Of a DNA stretch of 64,000 bases, positions 1 through 8,764 are shown in pieces. The translations under genes were made by a program, and so were the position numbers. Location: NCBI GenBank assembly GCA_020249265.1, contig JADCGA010000017.1:1-64000 (forward strand), in the 5' to 3' direction. Under the pieces are notes generated by a model. That model was given only the letters and a program-made list of their open reading frames with translations, had not been told where the DNA came from and made no database searches. The DNA is from Roseomonas sp. GTDB lineage: Bacteria > Pseudomonadota > Alphaproteobacteria > Acetobacterales > Acetobacteraceae. How positions within the stretch are numbered: position 1 is the stretch's first letter; every line of letters starts with the position of its first letter.

Positions 1-190
1 CCTTCCTGTTTCAGAAGGCCCTGCATCATCCGACTATCCGCGAAAGGGTATTCCAGATGCAATGCGTCTATCCGGCGCATCAACGCCAGATCGGCAGCCA
101 GAACCGGGCGGCGTAGTAGAGCGTCCCCCGGCTGATGCCCAGCGCCTTGGCCTGTTTCGCCAGAGGCAGGGCGTGCTGACGGTCAATCAT
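1..190 (-). pseudogene. IS3-family transposase OrfB, 5' part, frameshifted
   Basis: Reading the minus strand from the ATG at 190, the protein begins MIDRQHALPLAKQAKALGIS and continues RGTLYY, the usual OrfB opening of IS3-family elements. After about 29 residues the frame runs into a stop. The expected continuation (ADLALMRRIDALHLEYPF, then SRMMQGLLKQ) lies in another frame, so a one- or two-base indel near position 100 has broken it. Its ATG overlaps the OrfA stop (ATGA), the normal IS3 arrangement. The catalytic DDE part would lie beyond the window edge. The frame break is seen directly. Inactivity is inferred and would need the rest of the element. Confidence 0.75.
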
Positions 191-492
191 CGTTTTGCGC
201 TCAGCAATCCCGCCTTGGTGAGCGCGCCTGCCAAAAAATCATTCGTGAGCGTCAACTCCCCTATCTTCGCGTGGAGTTCTTTCACATCAACCGGTGGCGG
301 CGCTTCCGGCTTGCCTTCGCCGAAAATCCCGCCAGCCCCTTCAAGAAGCTGATCCCGCCAGGTCTTGATGACATTCGCATGGACATCGAATTGTGCAGCC
401 AGCTCGGCCAGCGTCTTCTCGCCCTTCACAGCAGCAAGCGCCACCTTCGCCTTGAAGGCTGGGCTGTGGTTCCGGCGTGGTCGTCTCGTCAT
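187..492 (-). CDS. IS3-family transposase OrfA (helix-turn-helix)
   Basis: This 101-residue protein carries the N-terminal helix-turn-helix of IS3/IS911-type OrfA: a basic start, FKAKVALAAVKGEKTLAELA around residues 13-32, then VHANVIKTWRDQLLEG. A short coiled stretch follows (ELHAKIGELTLTNDFLAGAL) and the typical ending GLLSAKR. OrfA binds the terminal repeats and is normally fused to OrfB by a -1 ribosomal frameshift. OrfB directly downstream is broken, so this element is probably no longer mobile. I could not define the outer inverted repeat with confidence; the leader sequence around 530-585 is the likely region. Confidence 0.85.
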   Translation of the reverse strand: MTRRPRRNHSPAFKAKVALAAVKGEKTLAELAAQFDVHANVIKTWRDQLLEGAGGIFGEGKPEAPPPVDVKELHAKIGELTLTNDFLAGALTKAGLLSAKR

Positions 493-983
493 GGTATCTC
501 CTGTTCACGGCATCATGCCGCGGTCAGGCAGAAAACACACTTATCACAGTTGTTCAGATTTCCCGAGCCGGCTCTTGCTTCAAAAGCGGTTACTGTCAGG
601 GGATTATCGTAGGTGTACAGTTCGGGCACCCATTCCCCATCGTCATGCAGAAGCGATGATAACGGATCCGGTAACGCGTTCAGTGAGGCCATTCCGTTCC
701 CATTTCTCGGTTAACTGATGGAAGAGTGCCGATGGTGGTGCGTCTTGGGCCATGTGTCAGTAAGACCGGTGGCCGAAGATCTTTCCACGAAACATAGCTG
801 TTGTTCCAAACCCTGTTTAAGGGCACAAAGACCATCATAAAAGCGTCCTATCCAACCGCGCTTTTGGTGCATGCGGGGGAAATTGGTAACAGAATAGCCA
901 ATGAGCTAAAAGGATTTCGGACGAAACTCAGGCATCATTCCCTATATCCATGGGAAGGCTTCCTTGGTCTGTAGTTCAAATGT
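493..983. other. gene-poor, lower-GC stretch beside the IS3 element
   Basis: No confident gene lies here. The GC content is visibly lower than in the surrounding DNA. Two short open frames look protein-like without matching anything I know. On the minus strand, 692 down to 513 encodes 59 residues from an ATG (begins MASLNALPDPLSSLL, includes DDGEWVPELYTYDNP). On the plus strand, 798-974 encodes about 58 residues with no clear start, ending HHSLYPWEGFLGL before a TAG. They could be remnants of genes disrupted by the IS, or chance frames. The part next to OrfA probably also contains the IS leader and left end. Confidence 0.35.
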
Positions 984-1009
984 AAAAAGCCCAGCAAAGG
1001 CCGGGCTTT
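984..1009 (-). terminator. rho-independent terminator of rpmE
   Basis: AAAGCCC (986-992) pairs with GGGCTTT (1003-1009). Read on the minus strand the hairpin is followed by a T run. It lies about 75 bases after the rpmE stop. Confidence 0.75.
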
Positions 1010-1084
1010 GGTCGCATCATCGTCCAAGGTTCAAGCTCGTCACAGCTTTGCACGGGCCACAAGGCCAAGGCCGCGATTGGCGGC

Positions 1085-1315
1085 TCAGTCCTTTTTGCGC
1101 GCGCCAATGCCGGCGAAGCGCTTATTGAACTTCGCAATCTGCCCGCCCGTATCAATGATGCGCTGCTGGCCGGTCCAGGCCGGGTGGGACTTCGGGTCAA
1201 TATCCAAGCGAATGGTATCGCCCGGCTTGCCGTAGCAGGAACGGGTCTTGTACTCAGTCCCGTCGGTCATGATGATGTTGATCTCATGATAATCGGGATG
1301 GATATCGGACTTCAT
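1085..1315 (-). CDS. rpmE: 50S ribosomal protein L31
   Basis: This 76-residue protein has the L31 family layout: N-terminal [19 protein letters not shown], a central [20 protein letters not shown], and a C-terminal [14 protein letters not shown]31 sits at the intersubunit bridge of the large ribosomal subunit. The zinc-binding CxxC pair of the C+ form is absent, with a single Cys in the SCYGKPG segment, so it is a zinc-independent type. It is monocistronic, with a clear terminator at 984-1009. The first ATG at 1315 fits the usual family length. Confidence 0.95.
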   Translation of the reverse strand: MKSDIHPDYHEINIIMTDGTEYKTRSCYGKPGDTIRLDIDPKSHPAWTGQQRIIDTGGQIAKFNKRFAGIGARKKD

Positions 1316-1470
1316 GGCACATGCTCACAAAAAATAGGTCGCCGATGCCGACCGGCTGGCTTGGGAACGCGGGCTATAAGGGATCAGCCCGGCCCGCGCA
1401 AGCCAGCGATTGACCCAGGCCGCGCCCCGGGCCAGAGGGATCGTCCCTTCCCCGTAAAGGTCCGGCGCGC

Positions 1471-2325
1471 GTGAGCCTCAATATCCTCTCCATCCAATCC
1501 TGGGTCGCTTACGGCCATGTCGGCAATGCCAGCGCCATCTTTCCGTTGCAGCGCCTGGGGGCAGAGGTCTGGGGGGTGCATACGGTGCAATTCTCCAACC
1601 ACACCGGCTATGGCGCCTGGCGCGGCCAGGTCTTTGGCGCGGATCTGGTGCGCGAATGCGTGGCGGGGATTGCGGATCGCGGCGTGTTGCCAGGCTGCGA
1701 TGCGGTGCTTTCGGGCTATCTGGGCTCGGCGGAGATCGGTGCGGCGGTGCGCGATGCGGCGCTTACGGTGAAGGCGGCCAATCCCAAGGCGCTTTGGTGT
1801 TGCGATCCGGTAATGGGCGACACAGGACCCGGTATTTTCGTCCGTCCCGGCATTCCAGAATTCCTGCGCGATCAGGCGCTGCCGGCGGCGGATATCGCCA
1901 CCCCCAATCAATTCGAATTGGAATGGCTGACCGGGCAGGCCATCACGTCGCTTGCTGATGCCAAGGCAGCGATTGCGGCGCTGCAAGCCAAGGGGCCGCG
2001 CTGCGTGCTGCTGACCTCGCTCCGCACCGAAGCGACAGGGGCTGATGAGATTGAATTGCTCGCCGCCGAAGGCGGCGGGTTCTGGCGGCTGCGCACGCCT
2101 ATGCTGCCGCTATCGGTCAATGGCGCCGGTGATGCGATTGCCGCCCTTTTCCTGTTTCATCGGCTGAAAAGCGGCGCGGCAAAGTCGGCGCTGGAAGCGG
2201 CTGCTTCCAGTATTTTCGGCCTGCTGCGCCAAACGCTCGCGGCTGGTGCGCGGGAATTGCAGGTAGTTGCGGCGCAGGCTGAAATCACCGCGCCGACACG
2301 GCGCTTCAGCGCGGAGGCGTGTTAA
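1471..2325 (+). CDS. pdxY: pyridoxal kinase PdxY-type
   Basis: This 284-residue ribokinase-fold enzyme phosphorylates pyridoxal, and probably pyridoxine, in the vitamin B6 salvage pathway. Characteristic segments are ILSIQSWVAYGHVGNASAIF near the N-terminus, CDPVMGD at 111-117, TPNQFELEWLTG at 144-155 and the anion-hole motif NGAGD at 217-221, whose Asp is the catalytic base. The start is a GTG at 1471; upstream in-frame sequence adds nothing conserved. It is followed 16 bases later by the convergent CBS-domain gene, so it is transcribed alone. The length matches PdxY. PdxK and PdxY are hard to separate by eye, so substrate breadth is uncertain. Confidence 0.88.
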   Translation: MSLNILSIQSWVAYGHVGNASAIFPLQRLGAEVWGVHTVQFSNHTGYGAWRGQVFGADLVRECVAGIADRGVLPGCDAVLSGYLGSAEIGAAVRDAALTVKAANPKALWCCDPVMGDTGPGIFVRPGIPEFLRDQALPAADIATPNQFELEWLTGQAITSLADAKAAIAALQAKGPRCVLLTSLRTEATGADEIELLAAEGGGFWRLRTPMLPLSVNGAGDAIAALFLFHRLKSGAAKSALEAAASSIFGLLRQTLAAGARELQVVAAQAEITAPTRRFSAEAC

Positions 2326-2341
2326 AACAGCCCCCCCCAAC

Positions 2342-2785
2342 TCAGTGCATGAAGCTCCGCGTCACATAGGCCTTCAGCGCTTCAACATCATGATCCTGCT
2401 TGGCGAAGCGGAACTTCACCAGGTCGCGGATGCTCACAATGCCAAGCAAGGACCCATCCGTGTCGCAGACCGGCAAATGGCGGAAATAGCCCTGGTCCAT
2501 GATTTCAAGCGCGGCTTCCACCGGCGTCTCGGGGCCGATCATGATGACGTCGCGCGTCATCAGTTCTTCAGCGGCCATGCTGCTGATGCCATTCCCCCGA
2601 TCCGCCACCGCCTTCACGATGTCACGTTCACTGAGAATGCCAGCGACCTGACCGGAAGCGGTCACGATCAGCACGGCACCAATGCGGCGCGCCGCCATGA
2701 TCCTGGCGATTTCAAGCACAGGGGTTTCGGGTGTCACTGAAATGGCGGCATTACCTTTTTGCCGCAGAACTGCTGCTATCGTCAT
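2342..2785 (-). CDS. two-CBS-domain protein
   Basis: This 147-residue protein is little more than a pair of CBS domains (about residues 10-65 and 75-130). The first includes TPVLEIARIMAARRIGAVLI and GILSERDIVKAV; the second includes MTRDVIMIGPETPVEAAL, GYFRHLPV and GIVSIRDLVKFR. Such stand-alone Bateman modules bind adenine nucleotides and usually regulate another enzyme or transporter, or sense energy state. No fused effector domain and no obvious partner next door are visible, so the target is unknown. An AGGAGG-like ribosome site lies just before the ATG. The convergent pdxY gene ends 16 bases away. Confidence 0.85.
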   Translation of the reverse strand: MTIAAVLRQKGNAAISVTPETPVLEIARIMAARRIGAVLIVTASGQVAGILSERDIVKAVADRGNGISSMAAEELMTRDVIMIGPETPVEAALEIMDQGYFRHLPVCDTDGSLLGIVSIRDLVKFRFAKQDHDVEALKAYVTRSFMH

Positions 2786-3026
2786 GGCCGTAGGCCTCCT
2801 GTTTAGAGCGTCTGCCAGCCTACCTCATCCTTATTCAGGTCTATTGTGTTGCTTTAGCCCAGAAGCGCAAGGGGAAAATCGGCATGGCGCTGGGCAAACC
2901 TGACCGTGGAGCCAGCGCAAGGACGCGCAGCGCAAAATACTGGCGCCCTTAGAGGCTTTTGGGGGTTGCACTTTGGTGGCGCTTGCTGCGAGCATCACCA
3001 CCCTCGGGTCCGCCTCAGGGAGAGCG

Positions 3027-4052
3027 ATGGTGAAAGCAAAACTTCTATTGGCCGCCGGCTTGCTGGCCGCACTGCCGGCCTTTGCGCAACCGGTGCAACA
3101 AGGCCCAACGGTCGCCGCCATTCGCGCACGCGACGCGCTGATTTGCGGCGCGCATCCTGGTGCGCCTGGCTTTGGCGTGATTGATAGTCAAGGCGTCAAT
3201 CGAGGTCTTGATGCCGATACCTGCCGCGCGGTGGCGGCGGCGATCCTGGGCGATGCCAATAAGGTGCGCTGGGTGGTGCTGTCTTCCCAGGCGCGCCTGC
3301 CTGCCTTGCAATCGGGGCAGGTGGATCTGCTGTCGCGTACCACCACCTGGTCCCATTCGCGGGATACCGCCAATGGGCTGAATTTCACCGCCGTCAATTT
3401 CTATGATGGCCAGGGTTTCATGGTGCGGGTTGCAACCGGCGCCAAGCGCGCCACTGATCTGGCGGGCGCCACCATTTGCGTCACCGCCGGCACGACGAAT
3501 GAATTGAACCTGGCGGATTGGGCGCGCAGCACGAATACGCGCATCCAGCCCTTGGTATTCGAACAGAATGAGGAAACGCGCAACGCTTACAACAATGGCC
3601 GCTGCGATGCGTTTTCCACCGATGCGTCGCAGCTTGCCGGCATTCGCAGCGCTTTGCGCAACCCGGCGGAGCATGTGGTGCTGCCCGATATTATTTCAAA
3701 GGAACCTTTGGCTCCGGCGGTGCGGCATGGCGATGACCAGTTCTTCGATATCGTGCGCTGGACGGTTTTTGCGCTTATCGAAGCTGAGGAATTGGGTGTC
3801 ACGCAAGCCAATGTGGATGAGATGCTGAACAACCCTAACCCAGCCATTCGCCGCTTGCTGGGTGTTTCGGGTGATCACGGACCGCTGATGGGGATTGATC
3901 GGCGCTGGGCCTATAACGCCATCAAGGCGGTCGGGAATTACGGCGAAATTTTTGATCGCAATCTTGGCAAGAATTCCCCCATCAACCTACCACGCGGCTT
4001 GAATGATCTATGGACGCGTGGCGGCTTGATGTACGCACCGCCGATTAGGTGA
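3027..4052 (+). CDS. periplasmic amino-acid-binding protein (AapJ/ABC type)
   Basis: The start is placed at the ATG at 3027, which follows a GGGAGAG ribosome site and opens a clean signal peptide (MVKAKLLLAAGLLAALPAFA); an earlier ATG in frame would spoil it. The mature part of about 320 residues resembles SBP family 3 general L-amino-acid binding proteins: AIRARDALICGAHPGAPGFG, then GLDADTCRAVAAAILGD, then QVDLLSRTTTWSHSRD. It should deliver amino acids to an ABC permease in the inner membrane. No aapQ, aapM or aapP genes lie next to it, so the binding protein is orphaned in this window and its permease must be elsewhere. Confidence 0.82.
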   Translation: MVKAKLLLAAGLLAALPAFAQPVQQGPTVAAIRARDALICGAHPGAPGFGVIDSQGVNRGLDADTCRAVAAAILGDANKVRWVVLSSQARLPALQSGQVDLLSRTTTWSHSRDTANGLNFTAVNFYDGQGFMVRVATGAKRATDLAGATICVTAGTTNELNLADWARSTNTRIQPLVFEQNEETRNAYNNGRCDAFSTDASQLAGIRSALRNPAEHVVLPDIISKEPLAPAVRHGDDQFFDIVRWTVFALIEAEELGVTQANVDEMLNNPNPAIRRLLGVSGDHGPLMGIDRRWAYNAIKAVGNYGEIFDRNLGKNSPINLPRGLNDLWTRGGLMYAPPIR

Positions 4053-4059
4053 GGTGAAA

Positions 4060-4079
4060 AGGGGGGCATAACGCCCCTC
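4060..4079. terminator. weak hairpin between convergent genes
   Basis: GGGGC (63-67 of this hundred) pairs with GCCCC (73-77) across a five-base loop. It lies between the stops of the amino-acid-binding protein and the DUF4159 gene. No T run follows, so this is a modest terminator candidate for both strands. Confidence 0.4.
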
Positions 4080-6803
4080 TCAATTCCCCAGCCGTTCCAA
4101 TATCGCCGGCACATGCACCTGATCGCCCTTATAGTTCCCGGTCAGGGCATACATCACCAGATTGGTCCCGAAACGATACGCCAGCACGCGCTGCCGCGCC
4201 CCGCCGGGGATTGTCGCATGCGGATGCTGGCCATTGCGGTCCATCGCCCAGGCCGCCGCCCAATCATGCCCGCCCAGGATCACCGGGCTCACGCTGTCAT
4301 TCGCGCGGTCCTGATCGCGCGCCACCCAAACCTGCCCGCCCGCGAACCGCCCCGGCAGTTCATTCAGCAGATAAAAGGCTCGGTTCAGCACATGGTCTTC
4401 CGGCACCGGGATTAGCGGCGGTATCGCCAAATCCCGCGTCACGCGGCGCAGCGCGGCGCGCGCACCAGGCGACATACCCTCGCCCGAGCCCTGATCGCGC
4501 GTATCCATCAGGATAATGCCGCCTTGGCGCATGAAGTCATTCAGCGCCGCCACCATCGCTGCACTTGGCGCGGGCGCATCAGGCAGGATCGGCCAATAGA
4601 GCAGCGGATAGAAGGAAAGATCATCCTGCCCCGGCGTCACGCCATGGGGCTCGGCCAAAGCCGCTGCCGTGCGCCGATTGACGAAATCGGCAAGCCCCGC
4701 AAGCCCGCTGCGTGAGGTTTCATCCACCGTCGCATCGCCGGTGATGATGTAGGCCAATCGCGTGGCGAGCGCAGCGCTGCCATCAGCGCCCTGCGCGCTG
4801 GCCTGCCACGGCATCAGCGCCAGCAGCAAAAGCGCGGGCAGCGCAAACCGCCGTGGCCGCCATAACCCGCGCAGGCCAAGTGCCGCGATCAGCTCCACCA
4901 AAAACAGCGCGAAGGCGGCGGCCAAAAGCCAGGGCCCTAAATCACGCTCCGCCGCCTCCCCACCCAGGGCCTCCATGCGGGCCGAGGCAGGGGGGGCTGC
5001 CATCAGGCGCGGCGCCGGCAAATGCGTCGAAAGGTTCAAGGCGCGGCGATAGGCGGCCTCCCCCGCCGCGCCGGCTGGGCCATACCAGCCGGGCGGGTGG
5101 CGCGGAGAAGCGCGGGTTTCATCCAAGGCGCGGGCAGAGAGGGGCGCGGCACCGGAAGGAGGCGCGCCCAGCCGGCCAAAACCATCCAGGGTTTCCAAGG
5201 GGGCGAGGGCCTGATCCGCCTCACCAGCCGCAACGCCTGCGGAAAGCGCCACCAGCCGGCGCAGCATATCCACGAAAAGCCCGGAAAGCGGCAGGTTCGA
5301 CCATTCCGCCTGGGCCGTCACATGAAACAGCACAATCCGCCCCGCGCCGCGCGACTCCGCCGTGACCAAGGGCGTGCCATCCGCGAGCCGTGCCCAGCTA
5401 CGTTCCGCAAGGCGTGGCGATGGCTCAGCCAGCACTTGCCGTTCAACCGTGACCTCGGCGGGCGGCACCAGCCCCGCAAAGGGCGAATGATCGGGGAAGG
5501 AGGCCAAGGTTTGCGGCTTTTCCCAGGTCAGCATGCCGCCCAATTGGCGCTCTCCCGCACGCAAAGGTACCGGCAGCAGCGAATCCTGCTTGGCGGCCAA
5601 ACGCGGCCCGGCAAAACGGATCAGCGTGCCACCAGCGCGCACCCAGGCTTCCAGCGCTTCGCGTTCCTTCGGGTCCGCCAATTCGCGGTCCGCCAGGATC
5701 AGCACGGAAAGCCGCCGCGCCAGCAATGCTTCCGGCGTGCCGCGACGAAGCTCCGCAAAGGGATCAAGTGCCCGCAGCAGATAGAAAAGCGGGCCGATCA
5801 AGGGCGCATCCGCCCCGGTATCCTCGGCTGCGCTGAGGCCCACCGGGCGGCGTCGGAAGCTTTCATCCAGCAGGAAAACCCCCGCCGCGCCGGCTTCCGG
5901 TTCCAGTTCCAACCGCACCACCTGGTTGCGGATTTCGCTGGGGAGTTGCAGCGCTGCTTCTGCGCTGCCTGCACCCGCCGGCAGGGCAAGTTCCACCCGT
6001 GCAAGGCTGGCGCCATCCCCGCCGCGCGCCAGAATCGCGGCTTGGCCAGGCATCGCCACAAGCGCCTGCAATAGCTTGATCCGCAGCCGATCACCTTCCA
6101 GCACCGGGGGCGCAATCACGCGCCGGGGCTCGGCTGGTGCATGCAGCAAGGTAAGCGGCCCGGCTTCGGCCAGTGCTGCAAGGAAAGGCGCCGCATCCTC
6201 GTTGGCGCCATGCTCCAGCCCATCGGTCAGGAACAGGCTTTCGAAACCGCCCGAGTTCGCGGCGCGCAGCGCCTTCACCGCAGTCAGCGCCACCACACGA
6301 TCCGGCGCCCAGGGTTTTGGGCGCAATACCGCCAGCCGCGCGGCAGCTTCCTCGGCGGGCAGGAAGACAAGCTGGTCGGCTTCGCCCTGATGGGGGGCCG
6401 TCGCCAGCAGCGCGACGGGGCGCGCTTCACGCTTCGCGGCTTCCAGAATGCCTTGCGCGGCGGCCATGCGGCGCGCCCAATCCGGCGCGGCGGCCCAGCC
6501 ATCATCCAGCACGAGCAAAAGCGGGCCGGATTGGCCGGTGCCGGCATTGGGCTGCCAAATCGGGCGCGCCAGGCCGAAAATGATTAGCCCCGCCACCAGT
6601 AGCCGCAGCAGCAGAAGCCACCAGGGTGTGCGTGCGGGAGTCGCCTCCGCAGGGCGCAGATCGCGCAAGATGCGCGTTGCGGGGAAGATTTGGCGCTTCG
6701 GCGCGGGCGGCGTGACGCGCAGCAACCACCACAGCACCGGCAGCGCCGGCAACGCCAGCAAAAGCCAAGGGGCAGCGAAGCCAAGCGGGCCGAGGGTCAA
6801 CAT
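4080..6803 (-). CDS. DUF4159 membrane protein with BatA-like N-terminus
   Basis: This 907-residue protein starts with an aerotolerance-regulator (BatA-like) hydrophobic N-terminus (FAAPWLLLALPALPVLWWLL, then a second membrane segment around residues 60-80). A large extracytoplasmic part with a degenerate von Willebrand-like region follows (LLLVLDDGWAAA, where the metal-site motif is not intact). Around residues 620-670 there are two more hydrophobic segments, and the C-terminal 210 residues are DUF4159 (LSFYPLLYWPILPD, then FMRQGGIILMDTRDQ). The ATG overlaps the stop of the DUF58 gene (TGATG), and MoxR lies upstream, so the three are one operon. Such trios are linked to envelope stress and MoxR-assisted protein maturation. 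The exact function is unproven. Confidence 0.85.
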   Translation of the reverse strand: MLTLGPLGFAAPWLLLALPALPVLWWLLRVTPPAPKRQIFPATRILRDLRPAEATPARTPWWLLLLRLLVAGLIIFGLARPIWQPNAGTGQSGPLLLVLDDGWAAAPDWARRMAAAQGILEAAKREARPVALLATAPHQGEADQLVFLPAEEAAARLAVLRPKPWAPDRVVALTAVKALRAANSGGFESLFLTDGLEHGANEDAAPFLAALAEAGPLTLLHAPAEPRRVIAPPVLEGDRLRIKLLQALVAMPGQAAILARGGDGASLARVELALPAGAGSAEAALQLPSEIRNQVVRLELEPEAGAAGVFLLDESFRRRPVGLSAAEDTGADAPLIGPLFYLLRALDPFAELRRGTPEALLARRLSVLILADRELADPKEREALEAWVRAGGTLIRFAGPRLAAKQDSLLPVPLRAGERQLGGMLTWEKPQTLASFPDHSPFAGLVPPAEVTVERQVLAEPSPRLAERSWARLADGTPLVTAESRGAGRIVLFHVTAQAEWSNLPLSGLFVDMLRRLVALSAGVAAGEADQALAPLETLDGFGRLGAPPSGAAPLSARALDETRASPRHPPGWYGPAGAAGEAAYRRALNLSTHLPAPRLMAAPPASARMEALGGEAAERDLGPWLLAAAFALFLVELIAALGLRGLWRPRRFALPALLLLALMPWQASAQGADGSAALATRLAYIITGDATVDETSRSGLAGLADFVNRRTAAALAEPHGVTPGQDDLSFYPLLYWPILPDAPAPSAAMVAALNDFMRQGGIILMDTRDQGSGEGMSPGARAALRRVTRDLAIPPLIPVPEDHVLNRAFYLLNELPGRFAGGQVWVARDQDRANDSVSPVILGGHDWAAAWAMDRNGQHPHATIPGGARQRVLAYRFGTNLVMYALTGNYKGDQVHVPAILERLGN

Positions 6804-7663
6804 CAGCCGCCCTCCAACCGTTGAAACAGCGCAAGCAAGGCCAGTTCCGGCGGTTGATCCGTGCGATGGGTGGCTAAGCTCCAGCCCATGGCGCTGGCGG
6901 CAGCGGCCAGACCTTCCCGATGGGCAGCGAGCGCCGCCTGATAGGCGCCGCGCAACGCCTCGGTCCGTGGAATTGGGGCCGGGGCGCCGCCGGAGGGGTC
7001 TTCAAAGCGTATATGCCCGGCAAAGGGCAGGGTTTCCTCGGCGGGGTCCAGGATTTGCAGCAAATGGCCGCGCAGGCCCTGCGCCGCCAAACCCGCGAGC
7101 GCAACGCGGGTTTCTTCAAGCGGGGCAAGGAAATCACTGAACAGCACCACGCGCGCATGGCGCGGCAGGCGCGGATCGGTGGGGATCGGCGGTTGTTCCG
7201 GCAAAAACGCGGCAAGCGGCGCCAGCGCGGCGCGGCCGATAAAGGCGCGCGGCGCGCCAAAGCCGCGCACCCTTTCCCCGCCGCGCAGCAGTAGCGCGGC
7301 CAGGGCCAGCAGCAGCTCATCGGCGCGTTCCTGTTTCACGGGCAGCGTATCGCGGCTGCGCCAAGCCATGCCCGGGCCGCGTGCCGACCAAAGCGCCACG
7401 GTTTGCGCCGCCTCCCATTCCGTTTCACGTATAAAAACCCGGTCAGACCGCGCCGATTGCCGCCAATCCACGCGCGATGCCGCATCGCCCGGCAGATAGG
7501 GGCGGAATTGCCAAAACGCGTCCCCCTGACCGGAGCGGCGCCTTCCATGCACCCCTTGCATGACCGTCGAGGCAATACGTTCCGCCCGCACCACCAAGGG
7601 CGGCAGGCGGGCGCCGAGAGCCTCGGCCCGCGCCGTTACAATGTTATGCGCGGCCTCAGCCAA
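6803..7663 (-). CDS. DUF58 domain protein
   Basis: This 286-residue protein shows the DUF58 signature in its first hundred residues: GDAFWQFRPYLPGDAASRVD, WRQSARSDRVFIRE. The rest resembles a von Willebrand A fold (RHARVVLFSDFLAPLEETRV). It overlaps the MoxR stop by eight bases and its own stop overlaps the DUF4159 start, so translation is coupled. DUF58 proteins accompany MoxR AAA+ ATPases in Bat-like operons and are thought to be adaptors or substrates in envelope stress and metal-insertion steps. No signal peptide is visible; a cytoplasmic or membrane-associated place is likely. Confidence 0.88.
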   Translation of the reverse strand: MAEAAHNIVTARAEALGARLPPLVVRAERIASTVMQGVHGRRRSGQGDAFWQFRPYLPGDAASRVDWRQSARSDRVFIRETEWEAAQTVALWSARGPGMAWRSRDTLPVKQERADELLLALAALLLRGGERVRGFGAPRAFIGRAALAPLAAFLPEQPPIPTDPRLPRHARVVLFSDFLAPLEETRVALAGLAAQGLRGHLLQILDPAEETLPFAGHIRFEDPSGGAPAPIPRTEALRGAYQAALAAHREGLAAAASAMGWSLATHRTDQPPELALLALFQRLEGG

Positions 7664-8660
7664 GATCAGCCTTCAGCGAGGCGATCACATCGGCAAGCTT
7701 CGCCCCTTCCGCCCGCGCGGCGAAATTCAGCGCCATGCGGTGGCGCAGCACGGGTTCCGCCAGCGCCAGCACATCATCCAATGAAGGGGAGAGTCGGCCA
7801 TCCAGCACCGCCCGGGCGCGGCTTGCCAGCATCAACGCTTGCGCCGCGCGCGGGCCGGGACCCCAGGCGAGGCTTTCACGCACAATCGGCAGGCTTGCCG
7901 TTTCGGGCCGCGCGCCGCGCACCAGGCGCAGAATGGCGTCCAGCACCTTCTCCCCCACCGGCATGCGGCGGATCAGGGCTTGCGCGGCCATCAATTCATC
8001 GGCGGTCAGCGCCTGAGGCGGGGGCGCTTCCGGCGCGCCGGTGGTCGCCAGCAGCATGGCGCGTTCGGCGGCCTCATCCGGGTAGGAAATGGCGATTTCC
8101 AACAGAAAGCGGTCAAGCTGCGCCTCTGGCAGGGGGTAGGTGCCTTCCTGTTCGATCGGATTTTGCGTTGCCAGCACATGAAAGGGCTGCGGCAAGGGGT
8201 GGATTTCCCCGGCAATCGCCACGCGCTGTTCCTGCATGGCCTGCAAAAGTGCGGATTGCGTGCGGGGCGAGGCACGGTTGATCTCATCCGCCATCAGCAA
8301 TTGGCAGAAGATCGGCCCCTTCAGGAAGCGAAAGCCGCGCCTTCCATCGGCCTGGTCTTCCAGCACCTCACTGCCCAGAATATCGGCTGGCATCAGATCA
8401 GGCGTGAATTGCACGCGCTTGGCATCCAGCCCCATCACCCGGCCCAGCGTTTCCACGAGCTTGGTCTTGCCCAAGCCCGGCACGCCCACCAGCAGCACAT
8501 GCCCGCCCGAGAGCAAGCCGATCAGGCTTTGTTCCACCACATCGGCCTGGCCATAGATGGCCGAACCGATGGCGGACCTGACGCCGGCCAGCTTTTGGCC
8601 AAGTTTTTCAACTTCCTGGACCAGGAATGCAGCTTCTTCAGCCTCAGCACCTTCACGCAT
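7656..8660 (-). CDS. MoxR-family AAA+ ATPase
   Basis: This 334-residue ATPase has a Walker A at residues 59-66 (GVPGLGKT), a Walker B at 122-129 (LLMADEIN), and MoxR features such as VIASLK near the end and ATQNPIEQEGTYPLPEAQLD in the sensor region. It heads the MoxR/DUF58/DUF4159 operon. MoxR enzymes act as chaperone-like remodelers that help mature or activate partner complexes. The ATG at 8660 lies about 104 bases from the divergent DUF1285 start, so the intergenic stretch must carry both promoters. Confidence 0.92.
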   Translation of the reverse strand: MREGAEAEEAAFLVQEVEKLGQKLAGVRSAIGSAIYGQADVVEQSLIGLLSGGHVLLVGVPGLGKTKLVETLGRVMGLDAKRVQFTPDLMPADILGSEVLEDQADGRRGFRFLKGPIFCQLLMADEINRASPRTQSALLQAMQEQRVAIAGEIHPLPQPFHVLATQNPIEQEGTYPLPEAQLDRFLLEIAISYPDEAAERAMLLATTGAPEAPPPQALTADELMAAQALIRRMPVGEKVLDAILRLVRGARPETASLPIVRESLAWGPGPRAAQALMLASRARAVLDGRLSPSLDDVLALAEPVLRHRMALNFAARAEGAKLADVIASLKADLG

Positions 8661-8764
8661 GCGGGATAGGCTCCCTATATTACAGAAATCGTTTTCGGGA
8701 CTCGCCCCCGGCTTTAGTCAGGTTGGGTGGCAAGGGGTTCCTCGGCAAGGGTCAGGCAGAGATT

